Origin: Thermogemmatispora sp042408965
GTDB taxonomy: Bacteria; Chloroflexota; Ktedonobacteria; Ktedonobacterales; Ktedonobacteraceae
Reading direction: 5' to 3'
Assembly (NCBI GenBank): GCA_042408965.1
Contig: JBHOQN010000164.1
Location: 1-64,000 of the forward strand
DNA length: 64,000 nucleotides
Below the pieces are notes generated by a model that did no database searches, was not told where the DNA came from, and was given only the letters and a program-made list of their open reading frames with translations. This document shows, in pieces, positions 43,102 through 51,841 of this stretch. How positions within the stretch are numbered: the first letter of the stretch is position 1; the number at the start of each line of letters is the position of its first letter. A program made the translations under genes and the position numbers.

Positions 43102-43767
43102 TTACAGTTTGTTCATCTTCTGCCAATCGCGCGCAAAGCGCTGCACCGCCTCCTCGCTCAAAGGATCATCAATGAGGGCCAGCAGCACCTCAGGGACCAC
43201 TGTGACGTCCTGGGCGCCAGCCAGCAGGGCGCGGGTGGCCTCCTCGGGAGTTTTCAGGCTAGCGACCAGGATGCGCGTCTCGAGGCCTTGCTGGCGGTAG
43301 AGGCTGGCCATCTGCGCAATGCGCGCTGCGGCGTCGACGCCGGCCCGCTCCAGGCGGTTGTAGTAGGGAATGACAAAGTTGGCTCGCACCTGAGCGGCGC
43401 AGTAGGCCTGGGCCACGCTGGTCACGGCCGTGAAGGCCAGGGCATGGCCCTGAGCGCTCAGCCGACGGGCAACCCCCATGCCCACGCGCGTCATAGGGAT
43501 CTTGGGAATCACCCGATCGGGGGCCACAGCAATATAGGTCAGCGCCTCGTTGTACATCTCCTCTTCGTCGGTCGCCCCCGGCTGCATGAAGACATGCCCG
43601 CTGACAGCCGCGAGCAGGCCCTCCAGCGCCTGCAGCGGTGTGAGTCGCTGACCGCGCTCGCAGGCAGCCAGCAGCAGGGTGGGATTCGTGGTTGCGCCGG
43701 CCAGTGGTACCGTCCGCGCTACGTTCGTGATATCATCTAGAAAGCCAGTATCAACGTAGAGGGCCAT
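43102..43767 (-). CDS. Transaldolase family protein (TalC/fructose-6-phosphate aldolase type)
   Basis: The 221-residue protein belongs to the small transaldolase group, which includes transaldolase TalC and FSA. The N-terminal YVDTGFLDDI, the GATTNPTLL segment and the Schiff-base lysine in VIPKIPMT are conserved, as are AFTAVTSVAQA and VIPYYNRLE. Ala-Tyr at the FSA-type site cannot be judged from sequence alone, so the reaction (transaldolase or aldol cleavage) is uncertain. Its ATG (43765-43767, minus) overlaps the start region of the divergent RsmC-like gene, with an upstream TGGAG site. Confidence 0.88.
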   Translation of the reverse strand: MALYVDTGFLDDITNVARTVPLAGATTNPTLLLAACERGQRLTPLQALEGLLAAVSGHVFMQPGATDEEEMYNEALTYIAVAPDRVIPKIPMTRVGMGVARRLSAQGHALAFTAVTSVAQAYCAAQVRANFVIPYYNRLERAGVDAAARIAQMASLYRQQGLETRILVASLKTPEEATRALLAGAQDVTVVPEVLLALIDDPLSEEAVQRFARDWQKMNKL

Positions 43768-43771
43768 GTGT

Positions 43772-44851
43772 ATGCTCCATTCTCATCTGCTCGCTGAAAG
43801 CGTTCCCTTGAGCGCTGAACAGCGTTTGCTCGTGCTCAACTCTGCCGCGGACCCCTTCGTCCTGCGGGCTGCACACCAGATCAGCCGGGGCCGCCTGCTG
43901 CTCGCGGAGGACAATGTCGCCGCGCTTGAGCAGGTTCGTGCTGCTCTGGCGCACGGTCAGGTAGAACACATCCCCTTCCATGAGTATACGCGAGAATCCG
44001 CACCAGGTAGCATAGATGTTGCTGTCATGAATCTGCTCTACCAGCCAGCGAAGGCCTGGGTGTTCTACGGGCTGGAGGTCGCGCGCTACGCCCTCAGGAC
44101 AGGCGGCCGCTGCTACGTCGTCGGAGCCAGGGATCGTGGCATTCTCTCGGTGGCGAAGCGCCTGCGAGAGTACTTCGGGAATGTCAGTACGCTGGAGATC
44201 AGCAAGGGCTGGCGCGTGATCATGGCCGAGAAGACACCCGAGACGCCTGTTCCTCTGGCGCCACCGCCCTGGCCGCAGCAGGAGATCTTCGCGGGCGGCG
44301 AGCTGGACGAGGGCACGCAACTTCTGCTGGACGCCCTGGAGGTCCACGTAACCGAGGTGGCGCTCGATCTGGGCTGTGGCGCGGGCTACATTGGCCTCCA
44401 TATCGCCGAGCGCGCCCGCAAGGGGAGCGTCACTCTCGTCGATGCCAGCCTGGCGGCGGTGGCGCTGGCGGAGCAACGGCTGCGGGCGAGCGGCCTCACC
44501 AACGCACGGGTCCTGGCCAGTGATGCCACGAGCGCCGTGCGTGAGCAGCGCTTCAGCCTGATCGCCACCAACCCGCCATTCCATATCGGCGGCATCCATA
44601 CCCGCGCTATCGCTGAGCGCTTTATCCGCGAGAGCGCTCCCCTGCTGGCGCGGCGTGGCCGCCTCTATCTGGTGGCTAATCGCTTCCTGAAATACGAGCC
44701 GGTTCTGCAGGAATGCTTTCAGGAGGTGCTGGAGGTCGGGGGCAACACGCGCTACAAGGTGTTGCGTGCAACCTCGCCTGTACGGCCGCTCCGCTCTGCT
44801 TCCGCCTCAAGGGCCGGCCCGGACCTCGTCAAAGGACACCACAAGCCATGA
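43772..44851 (+). CDS. RsmC/RlmG-like rRNA guanine-N2 methyltransferase
   Basis: The protein has two related methyltransferase halves like RsmC, which makes m2G in 16S rRNA. The N-terminal half (about residues 1-150) is degenerate. The C-terminal half keeps SAM motif I VALDLGCGAGYIGLHIA and the catalytic NPPFH (ATNPPFHIGG). The last 25 residues are variable. ATG 43772 has a GAGGG site at 8 bases; ATG 43766 lies within the divergent gene's start codon. Its own stop overlaps the amidohydrolase start (ATGA). Confidence 0.85.
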   Translation: MLHSHLLAESVPLSAEQRLLVLNSAADPFVLRAAHQISRGRLLLAEDNVAALEQVRAALAHGQVEHIPFHEYTRESAPGSIDVAVMNLLYQPAKAWVFYGLEVARYALRTGGRCYVVGARDRGILSVAKRLREYFGNVSTLEISKGWRVIMAEKTPETPVPLAPPPWPQQEIFAGGELDEGTQLLLDALEVHVTEVALDLGCGAGYIGLHIAERARKGSVTLVDASLAAVALAEQRLRASGLTNARVLASDATSAVREQRFSLIATNPPFHIGGIHTRAIAERFIRESAPLLARRGRLYLVANRFLKYEPVLQECFQEVLEVGGNTRYKVLRATSPVRPLRSASASRAGPDLVKGHHKP

Positions 44852-46464
44852 GTACCATACTCTACCTGAACGGCAACCTCTATACACTGGACCCCCTGCG
44901 GCCACGCGCCCAGGCGCTGGCCATCGACCGCGCCAGTGGACGCATCCTGGCGGTCGGCGACAACGACGAGGTGCGCCGCGTCGGCGGCCTGCATCGCGAG
45001 ATCGTCGACCTCCGCGGGAAAACGGTCCTTCCGGGCTTTATCGATGCCCATATCCACCTGCTGGGCACGGCCTACCGCGCCCAGCAGATCAACGCGGCAG
45101 CCTGCACCAGCGAGGAGGCCGCGGCCGCGCTGGTGCGCGAGCGCGCTGCAAGCATGCCAGTCGGGCAGTGGATTCTGGGCGGAGGCTGGGATAAGAATGC
45201 CTGGCCCGGCCGCGCCTTCCCGACGCGCGCGGCTCTGGATACGGCGGCGCCCGACCATCCGGTGGCGCTCTGGAGCAAGGACTGCCATCTGCTGTGGGTG
45301 AACTCGCTGGCCCTACAGCGAGCCGGCATCACAGCGGAGACGCCAGACCCACCGGGCGGCGCGATCCTGCGCGACGGCGCGGGCGAACCGACGGGCATTC
45401 TGCAGGAGGGTGCGGCGACCGAGCTGGTCAGCCGCGTGATCAAGGAGCCGGGTCCTGAACAGAGGCGCCACCTGATCGCGCAGGCCCTCAAGGAGCTGCT
45501 GCGCGTGGGCATCACCAGTATCCACGATATCGAGGGCCGCGACGCCTATCAGATCTTCAAGGAGCTGCGCGCCGCAGGCCAGCTACAGCCTCGCGTCTGC
45601 ATGATACTGCCGCGCCACCTCCTGCCAGAGCTACGCGAGGGCGGCCTGCGCGACGAAGTGGCGGACGACTGGCTGCGCATCGGGGGCATCAAGATCTTTG
45701 CGGACGGTACGCTCGGCTCGCAGACGGCGGCCCTGCTCGAAAGCTATGAAGGAAACCCTGGCAACTACGGCATTCTGGCGACCTCAGAGGAGGAGATGCG
45801 CGAGCTGGTGGCGGCTGCCACGGACCTGGATCTGACTGTCGCCATCCATGCGATCGGCGACCGCGCAGCCCATGTGGCCCTGGACGCCATCGAGCTGGCC
45901 CGCCGCCGCGCCGAACATAGCGGAGGAGAGTCCCCTTCGGCGGCGCACCTGCGCTACCGTCTGGAGCACGTCCAGTTGATCACCCCCGCCGACCTGGAGC
46001 GCATGCGCCGCCTGGGAGTAGTGGCCTCAGTACAGCCGTACCATGCCATCGCCGACCGCGACATCGCCGAACGCTACTGGGGCCGCCGTCACCGCCGTGC
46101 CTACGCCTACCGTAGCATGCAGCAACTGGGGATTCCGCTGGCGCTCGGCTCGGACGCGCCGGTCGAACTCTTCGAGCCGCTGCGCATCCTCTACGCGGCC
46201 ACGCAACGCACCGATACCACTGGGCAGCGGCCGCCCTGGCTGCCAGAGGAGGCACTGCCCCTTGCTGAGGCGCTGCGAGGCTACACGCTGGGTGCGGCCT
46301 ACGCCGGGGCCGAGGAGCAACAGAAAGGTTCGCTCAGCGTGGGAAAGCTCGGCGACGCTGTTGTGCTGCAGGAGGACATCCTGCGACTGCCGCAGGACCC
46401 GCCCGGAGGCAACGCCATCCAGGCCACCATCGTGGGCGGCCTGCCGGTCTACGGCGAGGTCTGA
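44848..46464 (+). CDS. Amidohydrolase family protein (YtcJ-like)
   Basis: The 538-residue protein is of the amidohydrolase superfamily, subgroup YtcJ/Amidohydro_3. The N-terminal metal motif is FIDAHIHL (about residue 66). GIKIFADGTLGSQTA may supply the bridging lysine, AIHAIGD (about 333) gives a metal His, RLEHVQLI the other, and GSDAPVE (about 434) the catalytic Asp. Members hydrolyse diverse amides or cyclic ureas, so the substrate is unknown. It is translationally coupled to the RsmC-like gene. A hairpin follows 32 bp after its stop. Confidence 0.92.
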   Translation: MSTILYLNGNLYTLDPLRPRAQALAIDRASGRILAVGDNDEVRRVGGLHREIVDLRGKTVLPGFIDAHIHLLGTAYRAQQINAAACTSEEAAAALVRERAASMPVGQWILGGGWDKNAWPGRAFPTRAALDTAAPDHPVALWSKDCHLLWVNSLALQRAGITAETPDPPGGAILRDGAGEPTGILQEGAATELVSRVIKEPGPEQRRHLIAQALKELLRVGITSIHDIEGRDAYQIFKELRAAGQLQPRVCMILPRHLLPELREGGLRDEVADDWLRIGGIKIFADGTLGSQTAALLESYEGNPGNYGILATSEEEMRELVAAATDLDLTVAIHAIGDRAAHVALDAIELARRRAEHSGGESPSAAHLRYRLEHVQLITPADLERMRRLGVVASVQPYHAIADRDIAERYWGRRHRRAYAYRSMQQLGIPLALGSDAPVELFEPLRILYAATQRTDTTGQRPPWLPEEALPLAEALRGYTLGAAYAGAEEQQKGSLSVGKLGDAVVLQEDILRLPQDPPGGNAIQATIVGGLPVYGEV

Positions 46465-46495
46465 ATCCTCCCCAGAGCAGCAGGCCAGCGGGCGA

Positions 46496-46530
46496 CTCGC
46501 TCTCAGGTGGGCACGGCACCTCAGAGCGAG
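46496..46530. terminator. Shared terminator hairpin of convergent genes
   Basis: CTCGCTCTCAGGTG (46496-46509) pairs with CACCTCAGAGCGAG (46517-46530) at 13 of 14 positions around a 7-nt loop. The right arm contains the stop codon of the DnaI-like gene. No U-tract is present, so it may work in both directions with assistance. Confidence 0.7.
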
Positions 46531-48044
46531 CGCCGCGGATTGCGCGGACGGTAGTCCAGCGCGCCCTCAAAGCTGACCGTCGTCACCAGGGCCGTGTCAG
46601 TCAGACGCGAACGGATGCGCTCATCGATGGCCTGCAGGCCGCGCGGATTGGCGGTGATCACTGTCGGGCAGCGCAGGTTATAACGGTAGTTGAGCAATTG
46701 GAAGAGCTTCTCGTTGGCCCAGGGCGAGCTTTGCTGAGCCCCCAGGTCGTCGAGGACGAGCAGCTCAGCCTCACGCATGCGCGCGAAGAGCTGATCGTAG
46801 ACCTCGGGCGCATCGGGGGCGAAGGCAGCGCGCAGGTGGTCAAGCAGATCCGGCACGGTGGCAAAGAGCACCAGGGAGCCATTCTCCAGACAGAGATTGG
46901 CGATGGCCGCCGCCAGATGCGTTTTGCCGCAGCCGTTGGGGCCAATCAAGAGCAGCCAGCCATCGGGATCGCGCACATACTCCAGGGCGGCCTGGTAGGC
47001 CTGACGCACCCCCGGCACGCTGTAGTTGAAGTTCTTGAAGCTCTTATCGCGGAAGGCCTCCAGATTGGACATGCTGCGCAGTTGCTGGCGACGTCGCTCC
47101 TTGAGGGCCGCCTCCTTGCATTCGCAGGGCACCGGCCGGCCAAAGTTGGGGTGGCCGAAAGGCACGTCAAGGCGCAGATAACCAGCTCCCTTGCAGCGCG
47201 GACAGACCCCGCGCGGCGCGGTGGTCGAGAGAGCCGTCGGTGCAGGGGCCGGCGCGGGGGCCGGTGCGGGGGCCGGCGCCGGCAGCGGGACGCCGCTGCT
47301 CCGCTCACGCAGCCTCGGCTGGGTGCTCTGAGTCTGGCCCTGCAGCACCCCCTGATGGCGGGCCTGACGCTGCAACACTCCCTGCAGACGCTCGTAGGCG
47401 GTTTCTGGCAGCGCACCAGGCCGCAGCGGCTGTGTCACGCGCTGAGCACGAGAGTCCTGGCCCGGGCTGACGGCAGATGCGGGCCGGCCGCGCAGGTAGC
47501 GCGTCGCGGATGGAGATGTGGAAGGCTCGCCCGGCTGGCGCGCCGGGCTGGCGAGGACCTCCCGCCCACCAAAGGGGCTGCGGGTCCGCGGAGCCTCCGG
47601 CAGGGCGCGCGGGGGCGGCTCATAGAGCGCCTCATCGTCCTCCCAGTCGCCGTAGCGCATGCCAGCCTCATCCTCATCCCAATCCTCTTCCTCCAGGACG
47701 TCCCCATGCACAGCAGGCGCGTAATCATCGACGTGATAGTAGTGCTCGCCGGTCTGGCGGTTCAGTGGAGGCCGCGAACGCAGAGGCGCGGGACGCGAGA
47801 GCAGCTCGCCCTCCTCAGCAGGGAGCGCCTCCACCGGCGCCACCTCCGTCACCTGCACCCGCGGACGGGGCGCCCGCGAAAGCGGCTGCCCCAGGCGCGC
47901 CGTCTGCTCAGGCAGACGAGAACGGGCCGAGGAAGCCGACCCATCCAGCGCCTGGCTCTGGCCCTGGCTCCGGCTCTGGCGCGCACGTTGTTGAAACAAC
48001 TGCTGACGTCGCTGTCGTACCATGATCTCATTGAAGCGTTCCAT
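46521..48044 (-). CDS. DnaC/DnaI-like helicase loader ATPase
   Basis: The 507-residue protein has a long disordered N-terminus (about residues 1-270) rich in Arg, Gln, Pro and Ala, including a run of alternating Ala-Pro. A zinc-finger-like segment with CPRCKGAGYLRL (about 285) and PCECKE follows, as in DnaI. The C-terminal AAA+ ATPase has Walker A GPNGCGKTHLAAAI, Walker B LLVLDDLGAQ, and an arginine finger region SRLTDTALV. DnaI-type proteins load DnaB helicase. It is the third gene of the dnaB-dnaD-dnaI unit, two bases after the DnaD-like stop. The N-terminal half is far longer than in other loaders. Confidence 0.9.
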   Translation of the reverse strand: MERFNEIMVRQRRQQLFQQRARQSRSQGQSQALDGSASSARSRLPEQTARLGQPLSRAPRPRVQVTEVAPVEALPAEEGELLSRPAPLRSRPPLNRQTGEHYYHVDDYAPAVHGDVLEEEDWDEDEAGMRYGDWEDDEALYEPPPRALPEAPRTRSPFGGREVLASPARQPGEPSTSPSATRYLRGRPASAVSPGQDSRAQRVTQPLRPGALPETAYERLQGVLQRQARHQGVLQGQTQSTQPRLRERSSGVPLPAPAPAPAPAPAPAPTALSTTAPRGVCPRCKGAGYLRLDVPFGHPNFGRPVPCECKEAALKERRRQQLRSMSNLEAFRDKSFKNFNYSVPGVRQAYQAALEYVRDPDGWLLLIGPNGCGKTHLAAAIANLCLENGSLVLFATVPDLLDHLRAAFAPDAPEVYDQLFARMREAELLVLDDLGAQQSSPWANEKLFQLLNYRYNLRCPTVITANPRGLQAIDERIRSRLTDTALVTTVSFEGALDYRPRNPRRSL

Positions 48045-48046
48045 AG

Positions 48047-48790
48047 CTATCTGCCTTCCGTTTCCCAGCGCCGTAAGATCGCGCGAATATAGCGCCAGTT
48101 ACGCTTGTTATGCTCAACAGCCTCGCGAAACGCCGCCTCGATCCAGTCAGCAGGATAGCGATCAGCGGCATCACGCAACTCATCGGCGATTAACGGAGAA
48201 AGAAGTCCAATATTCTGTTCGTATAAGACAAATATATTCGGGCGCTCAATCTGAATCTGTAGATGCTGAGAGGGAGCGTGGGCCTCGCGTGTCTCAGCGG
48301 CCGAGGCCAGAACGACCCCCACCTCCTGCTTCTCCTCGACCTCGACGCGCCTCCGGCCCACATCGAGGAGACGCACTGGCACCAGCTCACCCCCCTGCAG
48401 CTCAGCCACCACCCGCCGGCTGCGCGCAGTGTTAAAGAAATACCACCCGATCACCTCATCCTCTGAGCCATCGTCGGCCAGCACCTTGAGATAGACTCGC
48501 AGCACCGTGCCGCGTGCGACGGCCTTCTCCAGACCCTGACGTACGCGCTCCTCAGGAGGACGCGGATCACCCCGCCGCTTCAGGCTCTTCAGCAGCACGC
48601 GATCGCTGAGCAGCTCGTGATCGCTCACGCAGCGTGGCTCGCCGCGCTTCTGCGCCAGCAGCCAGAAGAGGTGAAGCGTTACCTTGAGTTCAGCCACATC
48701 CTCGATCTCTGGCAGCAGCGCCTTGAAGAACACCTCCGGCACAGGGACATATGGATTTTTGCCCGAAGGAAAGCCAGCAAAGGACGTCAT
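48047..48790 (-). CDS. DnaD-domain replication protein
   Basis: The 247-residue protein ends in a DnaD/DnaB2 domain (about residues 185-247, FVLYEQNIGLLSPLIADELRD and AFREAVEHNKRNWRYIRAIL). The N-terminal part (about 1-150) looks like a winged-helix initiator domain. DnaD-type proteins link DnaA at the origin to helicase loading in Gram-positive bacteria. It lies between dnaB and the loader gene with short spacers, so a primosome role is well supported by context. Confidence 0.88.
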   Translation of the reverse strand: MTSFAGFPSGKNPYVPVPEVFFKALLPEIEDVAELKVTLHLFWLLAQKRGEPRCVSDHELLSDRVLLKSLKRRGDPRPPEERVRQGLEKAVARGTVLRVYLKVLADDGSEDEVIGWYFFNTARSRRVVAELQGGELVPVRLLDVGRRRVEVEEKQEVGVVLASAAETREAHAPSQHLQIQIERPNIFVLYEQNIGLLSPLIADELRDAADRYPADWIEAAFREAVEHNKRNWRYIRAILRRWETEGR

Positions 48791-48805
48791 GCTTCTCTAT
48801 CCAGC

Positions 48806-50143
48806 TCATTCAGATGGCGGAGAAAGCTCCAGATCGCAGAAGCGGGTATTACTCGCCTGGAAGTAGAGGCTCACTTCGCCGACAGGACCATTGCGATGCT
48901 TGGCGACGATGATATCCGCGATATTTTTACGCTCTGAATCTGGATTGTACACATCGTCTCTGTAAATGAACATCACAATATCGGCATCTTGCTCGATACT
49001 GCCGCTCTCGCGCAGATCTGAAAGCTGTGGCACCTTGGACTGGCGCGCCTCCACCGCGCGCGAGAGCTGCGCCAGGGCCAGCACGGGCACATCCAGCTCG
49101 CGCGCCAGTGCTTTCAGCGTGCGGCTGATCTCGGAGATCTCCTGCACACGGTTCTCAATGCGGCGACCGCTGCCGCTGGTACTCTGCATCAGCTGCAGGT
49201 AATCGACGATGATGAGATCGACGCCGTGCTCAGCCTGCAAGCGGCGCGCCTTGCTGCGCATCTCCGTGGTCGAGATGCCGGCCGTGTCATCGATCCAGAT
49301 GGACGCATCCGCCAGGCGGCGCGTGGACATCATGATGCGCTCCCACTCCTCATCGTCGATCCAGCCGGTGCGCAGGCGCTGCTGATCGACGCCGGCGTCC
49401 ATCGAGAGCAGGCGCTGGACCAGTTGCTCCTTGCTCATCTCAAGACTGAAGATCGCCACCGTCTGCTGAAAACGCACCGCGGCATTATGCGCCAGGCTGA
49501 GGGCCAGTGAGGTCTTGCCAAGCGAAGGCCGCGCGGCCAGAATGATCAGGTCCGAGCGCTGCAGTCCACCGGTCAGACGATCGAGATCGGTAAAGCCGGT
49601 GGGGACTCCGACAATGGAGCCGCGCCGCTCGTGCAACTGATCGAGCTTGTTCAGGTACTCCGAGAGAATATCGCTCAACAGAGAGAAGTCCGAGCGCAGA
49701 TGGCGCTGCCCGATCTCAAAGATCAGGCGCTCGGCCTTGTCGAGGGCCACCTCGGCGTCGCCTTCCTCATAGGCCACGGCCGCTATCTGCCCTGCGGCAT
49801 GGATCAGACGACGCAACACGGCCGTGCGCTCGACGATGCGCCCGTAATACTCAATATTGCCGCTGGTCGGCACCTGGTTGATCAGCGAGGTAATATAGCT
49901 GGCCCCGCCCACCTCTTCAAGCTTTCCCAGGCGCTCCAGCTCATCACAGAGGGTGATAAAATCTGCTGGCTCGTGCCGCTCATAGAGCTGGAGAATGACC
50001 TCGTAGATCGTGCGATGGGCGTCGCGATAGAAATCCTCCGGACGCAGAAAATCTGCCACCTGGACGATCGCTTCAGGATCAATAATGATACTGCCTAATA
50101 CGCCACATTCGGCCTCGATATTCTGCGGTAAGAGCTTCTCCAC
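48806..50143 (-). CDS. dnaB: Replicative DNA helicase DnaB
   Basis: The hexameric 5'-3' helicase at the replication fork. The 445-residue protein starts EKLLPQNIEAECGVLGSI, the typical N-terminal collar. The RecA-like motor has Walker A ARPSLGKTSLAL, Walker B LIIVDYLQLM, and SRAVEARQSKVPQLSDLRESG with the arginine finger region. Its start is GTG 50143 with a GGAG site. There is no intein. It leads the dnaB-dnaD-dnaI unit, and a -10 element lies at 50260 with DnaA boxes further upstream. Confidence 0.97.
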   Translation of the reverse strand: MEKLLPQNIEAECGVLGSIIIDPEAIVQVADFLRPEDFYRDAHRTIYEVILQLYERHEPADFITLCDELERLGKLEEVGGASYITSLINQVPTSGNIEYYGRIVERTAVLRRLIHAAGQIAAVAYEEGDAEVALDKAERLIFEIGQRHLRSDFSLLSDILSEYLNKLDQLHERRGSIVGVPTGFTDLDRLTGGLQRSDLIILAARPSLGKTSLALSLAHNAAVRFQQTVAIFSLEMSKEQLVQRLLSMDAGVDQQRLRTGWIDDEEWERIMMSTRRLADASIWIDDTAGISTTEMRSKARRLQAEHGVDLIIVDYLQLMQSTSGSGRRIENRVQEISEISRTLKALARELDVPVLALAQLSRAVEARQSKVPQLSDLRESGSIEQDADIVMFIYRDDVYNPDSERKNIADIIVAKHRNGPVGEVSLYFQASNTRFCDLELSPPSE

Positions 50144-50259
50144 GTCCCCGTCTCCAGCGTCGAGTTCAGCTAACGACTATAGAACAGAATAGAGATAGAA
50201 TAGATCCCTCTCTGTGATGCGCGCAATACAGGCTACACAGGCTCAACTTCTTCGCACCG

Positions 50260-50265
50260 ATTATA
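50260..50265 (-). promoter_or_regulatory. Extended -10 promoter of the primosome operon
   Basis: On the minus strand TGGTATAAT gives an extended -10 (TATAAT at 50260-50265). No clear -35 is present. The leader to the dnaB GTG is about 110 bases. Confidence 0.55.
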
Positions 50266-50429
50266 CCACATCGTCCTGACTTTTCGCGCAGGGAGACACC
50301 GCCGAACGGCACAGGCAGCGGGGGTCCCCTGCCCTACCTCACGGCCACTACGCCGCCGGGAATCTCACGTGCCTAAACAGTGTAGCGAATCTTGCGCCCG
50401 AAAGCAAACAGCGGGCGGGTGGCATGCCC

Positions 50430-50573
50430 TGTGGATATGTGGATATGTCTGTGCGTCGCCACGCTTGCCTCTCCTGTTATGGATGAGGTAATCGGGACTT
50501 TTCCCCCGGTTATCCACCGTTCTGGCGAGGTTATCCACAGATATCCACAGAGTTATCCACAGAGTTATCCACA
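50430..50573. promoter_or_regulatory. DnaA-box cluster (candidate origin or DnaA-regulated promoter)
   Basis: Four boxes lie in one direction at 50531-50539 (TTATCCACA), 50541-50549 (ATATCCACA), 50553-50561 and 50565-50573 (both TTATCCACA), spaced 10, 12 and 12 bp. TTATCCACC is at 50510-50518. Two reverse-orientation boxes, TGTGGATAT, overlap at 50430-50438 and 50438-50446. The phasing near one helical turn is the mark of a DnaA assembly array. It sits between the helicase-loading operon and a cyclophilin gene, with AT-richer DNA near 50175-50215. dnaA and dnaN are not in the window. Confidence 0.85.
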
Positions 50574-50826
50574 CAGCACAGTGGGCGTTTCTTCCTATCC
50601 AGGCCGCTCACTCCTCTCCCCTCAGCCGGACCGGGCGATACTGCATGGGCAAGAAGGGACTTGACCCACAGGGGTCTGCAGGTTATGATAGCACGCAGAA
50701 ATTACTCTACCAGTGTGGCCTCTCCCTCTCCCTTGAGCACGAGAGGCATAGGAGCGAGCCATTGGCCGGGGCCGTGTCCGAGCATATCTTGTGTGACTTT
50801 TCAAAAAGGAGTTGTATTCAGACCCC

Positions 50827-51684
50827 ATGCCAAAGACGACAAAGCGTGCAGCCACCAGACGAGCGGAGAAGATCGCCCGCGCCCATGCCACCAGCTTGCC
50901 AGAGACTCCCGCCAGAGAAGAGCGTCGGCGAGGATCTGGCTATAAGCCACCGCGGCGCGGACTGGCCCGCTATCCCTGGGCCATCTTTCTGTCCCTGCTT
51001 GTGATCGCCGCCACGGTCTACGGACTGTATTACTACAAGATCGGCCCTTTCGCTCCCCCAAAACCTGCGCCGAAAACGGCGGTCGTCTCGCCTTGCTTGA
51101 AGATCGTTAAACAGCTAACCGACACCGCACCAGCTCCCTCACAGGCGGACTTCAACAAGATCCAGCACACCTATAAGGCACCGCCAAAAATGACGATCAA
51201 CACCAACAAGATCTACTGCGCTGGCATCAACACGAACCGCGGCCTGATCGTGGTGGAGCTGGACCCGAAGCTCGCCCCGGAGACAGTGAATAACTTTGTC
51301 TATCTGGCACAGCAGCACTTCTATGACGGCCTGAAGTTCCACCGCGTCGTGCCGAACTACATCATCCAGAGCGGCGACCCCAAAGGCGACGGCACCGGCG
51401 GGCCGGGCTACACTATTCCCGCAGAGCCGGTGAAGGGCAACTACACCGCCGGTACGATCGCAATGGCCAAAAAGAGCAACGAGACGGCCAACAACGGTAG
51501 CCAGTTCTTTATCTGTGTGACCGATCAGCCTGCAAAGCAACTGACGAAATCCTACAACCTCTTCGGCCACGTCGTCCAGGGCATGGACGTCGTCAAGAAG
51601 ATTCAGGGACCGGGCGACGTGGCCTCGCAGAAGAATATCAAGCCGGACATCATCAATCATCTGATCGTGATGGTGGCACCCTGA
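50827..51684 (+). CDS. Membrane-anchored cyclophilin-type peptidyl-prolyl isomerase
   Basis: The 285-residue protein has a basic, disordered N-terminus (about 1-45), one TM helix (about 52-74, AIFLSLLVIAATVYGLYYY) and a short Pro-rich linker. The extracytoplasmic cyclophilin domain follows, with FHRVVPNYIIQSGDPKGDGTGGPGY split over its first half and GSQFFICVTDQP. The catalytic Arg in FHRV and the QxFI motif are kept. It accelerates proline isomerisation in secreted or membrane proteins. ATG 50827 is 16 bases after AAAGGAG; an in-frame TTG at 50812 is too close. A second cyclophilin follows. Confidence 0.92.
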   Translation: MPKTTKRAATRRAEKIARAHATSLPETPAREERRRGSGYKPPRRGLARYPWAIFLSLLVIAATVYGLYYYKIGPFAPPKPAPKTAVVSPCLKIVKQLTDTAPAPSQADFNKIQHTYKAPPKMTINTNKIYCAGINTNRGLIVVELDPKLAPETVNNFVYLAQQHFYDGLKFHRVVPNYIIQSGDPKGDGTGGPGYTIPAEPVKGNYTAGTIAMAKKSNETANNGSQFFICVTDQPAKQLTKSYNLFGHVVQGMDVVKKIQGPGDVASQKNIKPDIINHLIVMVAP

Positions 51685-51841
51685 AACGCAGCATGCCACA
51701 CATACGTGAGGAGTGTGGCGGAGACGTGAGCACTCGTGTACGCACTCGCCGCTCTCCGCCAGGCCCTCTGAGCATGGAAGCGAACGGCACAAGACAGGGG
51801 AGAGCTGACAGGATAGATAACGACGAGAAAGGATCAACTTG

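Noticed and set aside
42842..43126. 94-codon leftward frame at the candidate RNA
   Set aside because: No ribosome site, starts inside the transaldolase-family gene, and lies within the structured, terminator-ended segment.
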